Assembly: GCA_025455345.1 (NCBI GenBank)
Contig: JALOMS010000165.1
Location: forward strand, 1 to 8,584
Direction of reading: 5' to 3'
Length of the DNA stretch: 8,584 nucleotides
Origin: Thermoflexibacter sp.
GTDB taxonomy: Bacteria; Bacteroidota; Bacteroidia; Cytophagales; Thermoflexibacteraceae
The notes below the pieces were generated by a model. That model had not been told where the DNA came from. It worked only from the letters and a program-made list of their open reading frames with translations, and ran no database searches. The position numbers and the translations under genes are program-made. Shown in pieces: positions 8,363 to 8,584 of this stretch. Numbering within the stretch: the first letter of the stretch is position 1; each line of letters opens with the position of its first letter.

Positions 8363-8409
8363 GCCAAAAAATTGCGGAAAGGCAAACAAAAGTCGGCGGA
8401 TTTTTTGGC
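8363..8409 (-). terminator. Possible terminator or long inverted repeat after the peroxiredoxin-like gene
   Basis: Perfect 10-bp arms GCCAAAAAAT (8363-8372) and ATTTTTTGGC (8400-8409) are separated by 27 nt and begin 5 bp after the stop of the minus-strand gene at 8415. On the minus strand the hairpin is followed by TTGTTTTGCG, a weak T-rich stretch. The position suits a terminator, but the long loop and A/T-dominated stem make it a poor one. Confidence 0.35.
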
Positions 8410-8414
8410 GAAAT

Positions 8415-8584
8415 TTATTTGAGAATTTGGCTGGTATGGTCGGCAGTTTTTACTTTTTCGATGATTTCGGTAATGATTCCGGCTTCATCCAACAAAAAAG
8501 TATCATACTTCAAAAAACGTTTCGTAAATGGATCATCTGTGAACGGATAAGACGTCATTTTTTGCAAGTCAACTACTTTCTTGA
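8415..8584 (-). CDS. C-terminal fragment of a probable peroxiredoxin (Bcp/PrxQ-like)
   Basis: The last 55 codons and a TAA stop of a minus-strand gene are present; the rest lies beyond the window edge. The end of the protein, TFLLDEAGIITEIIEKVKTA followed by DHTSQILK, matches the typical C-terminus of thioredoxin-dependent thiol peroxidases of the Bcp/PrxQ group (TFLID-G-I, then KVK-K-H-QIL). These reduce hydroperoxides in the cytoplasm. The preceding stretch, KKVVDLQKMTSYPFTDDPF, is less like the standard family, and the peroxidatic cysteine is outside the window, so activity cannot be judged. It is followed by a 282-bp gap to susC and is probably a separate transcription unit. Confidence 0.5.
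   Translation of the reverse strand, partial: KKVVDLQKMTSYPFTDDPFTKRFLKYDTFLLDEAGIITEIIEKVKTADHTSQILK

Larger units (their letters stand above)
8133..8414. other. AT-rich intergenic region upstream of the susCD operon
   Basis: These 282 bp separate the stop of the upstream minus-strand gene from the susC start, and I see no gene in them on either strand. The region should contain the susCD promoter. The Bacteroidota consensus (TTTG, about 19 bp, TAnnTTTG) is not matched. The nearest element is TATCATTTG on the minus strand (8252-8244), which has one extra base and no correctly spaced upstream TTTG. The region holds three inverted repeats, listed separately. Confidence 0.6.

Overview
The window looks like chromosomal DNA from a member of the Bacteroidota, probably a Cytophagales-type environmental lineage, though this cannot be fixed from sequence alone. 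The reasons are the SusC/SusD outer-membrane pair (confined almost entirely to this phylum), a TPR histidine kinase with a single membrane helix of the kind common in the phylum, AT-rich A-heavy coding, and the absence of clear Shine-Dalgarno sites before the starts.

Layout. Positions 1-1808 (+) hold a TPR-containing sensor histidine kinase that runs in from outside the window. Its 5' part is broken: a one-base deletion near 96 and an in-frame TAG at 129-131 separate the first TPR segment from an otherwise intact 558-codon frame that starts at ATG 132. Positions 1847-2998 (+) encode a short AMP-binding acyl-CoA synthetase of the O-succinylbenzoate-CoA ligase (MenE) type. A 13-bp hairpin with U-tracts on both sides lies at 2979-3013, overlaps the end of that gene, and can end transcription from both directions. 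Positions 3038-4918 (-) encode a SusD/RagB lipoprotein and 4932-8132 (-) a SusC/RagA TonB-dependent transporter. They are 13 bp apart with susC first, so they form one operon. Positions 8133-8414 form an AT-rich intergenic region with several inverted repeats and no convincing promoter. Positions 8415-8584 (-) hold the C-terminal 55 residues of a gene whose tail resembles the thiol peroxidase Bcp/PrxQ family.

How the genes work together. SusC (a beta-barrel with a plug, powered by TonB) and SusD (a surface lipoprotein lid) should import one large nutrient, probably a glycan or peptide. No degradative enzyme, sigma/anti-sigma pair or dedicated regulator lies beside them in this window, so the substrate is open. 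The kinase and the MenE-like gene face the SusCD operon and show no clear functional link to it. Overall this is an ordinary Bacteroidota gene neighbourhood. The most noteworthy points are the disrupted kinase 5' end and the gene-overlapping bidirectional terminator. I found no RNA gene, CRISPR array, insertion sequence or undescribed multi-gene system.
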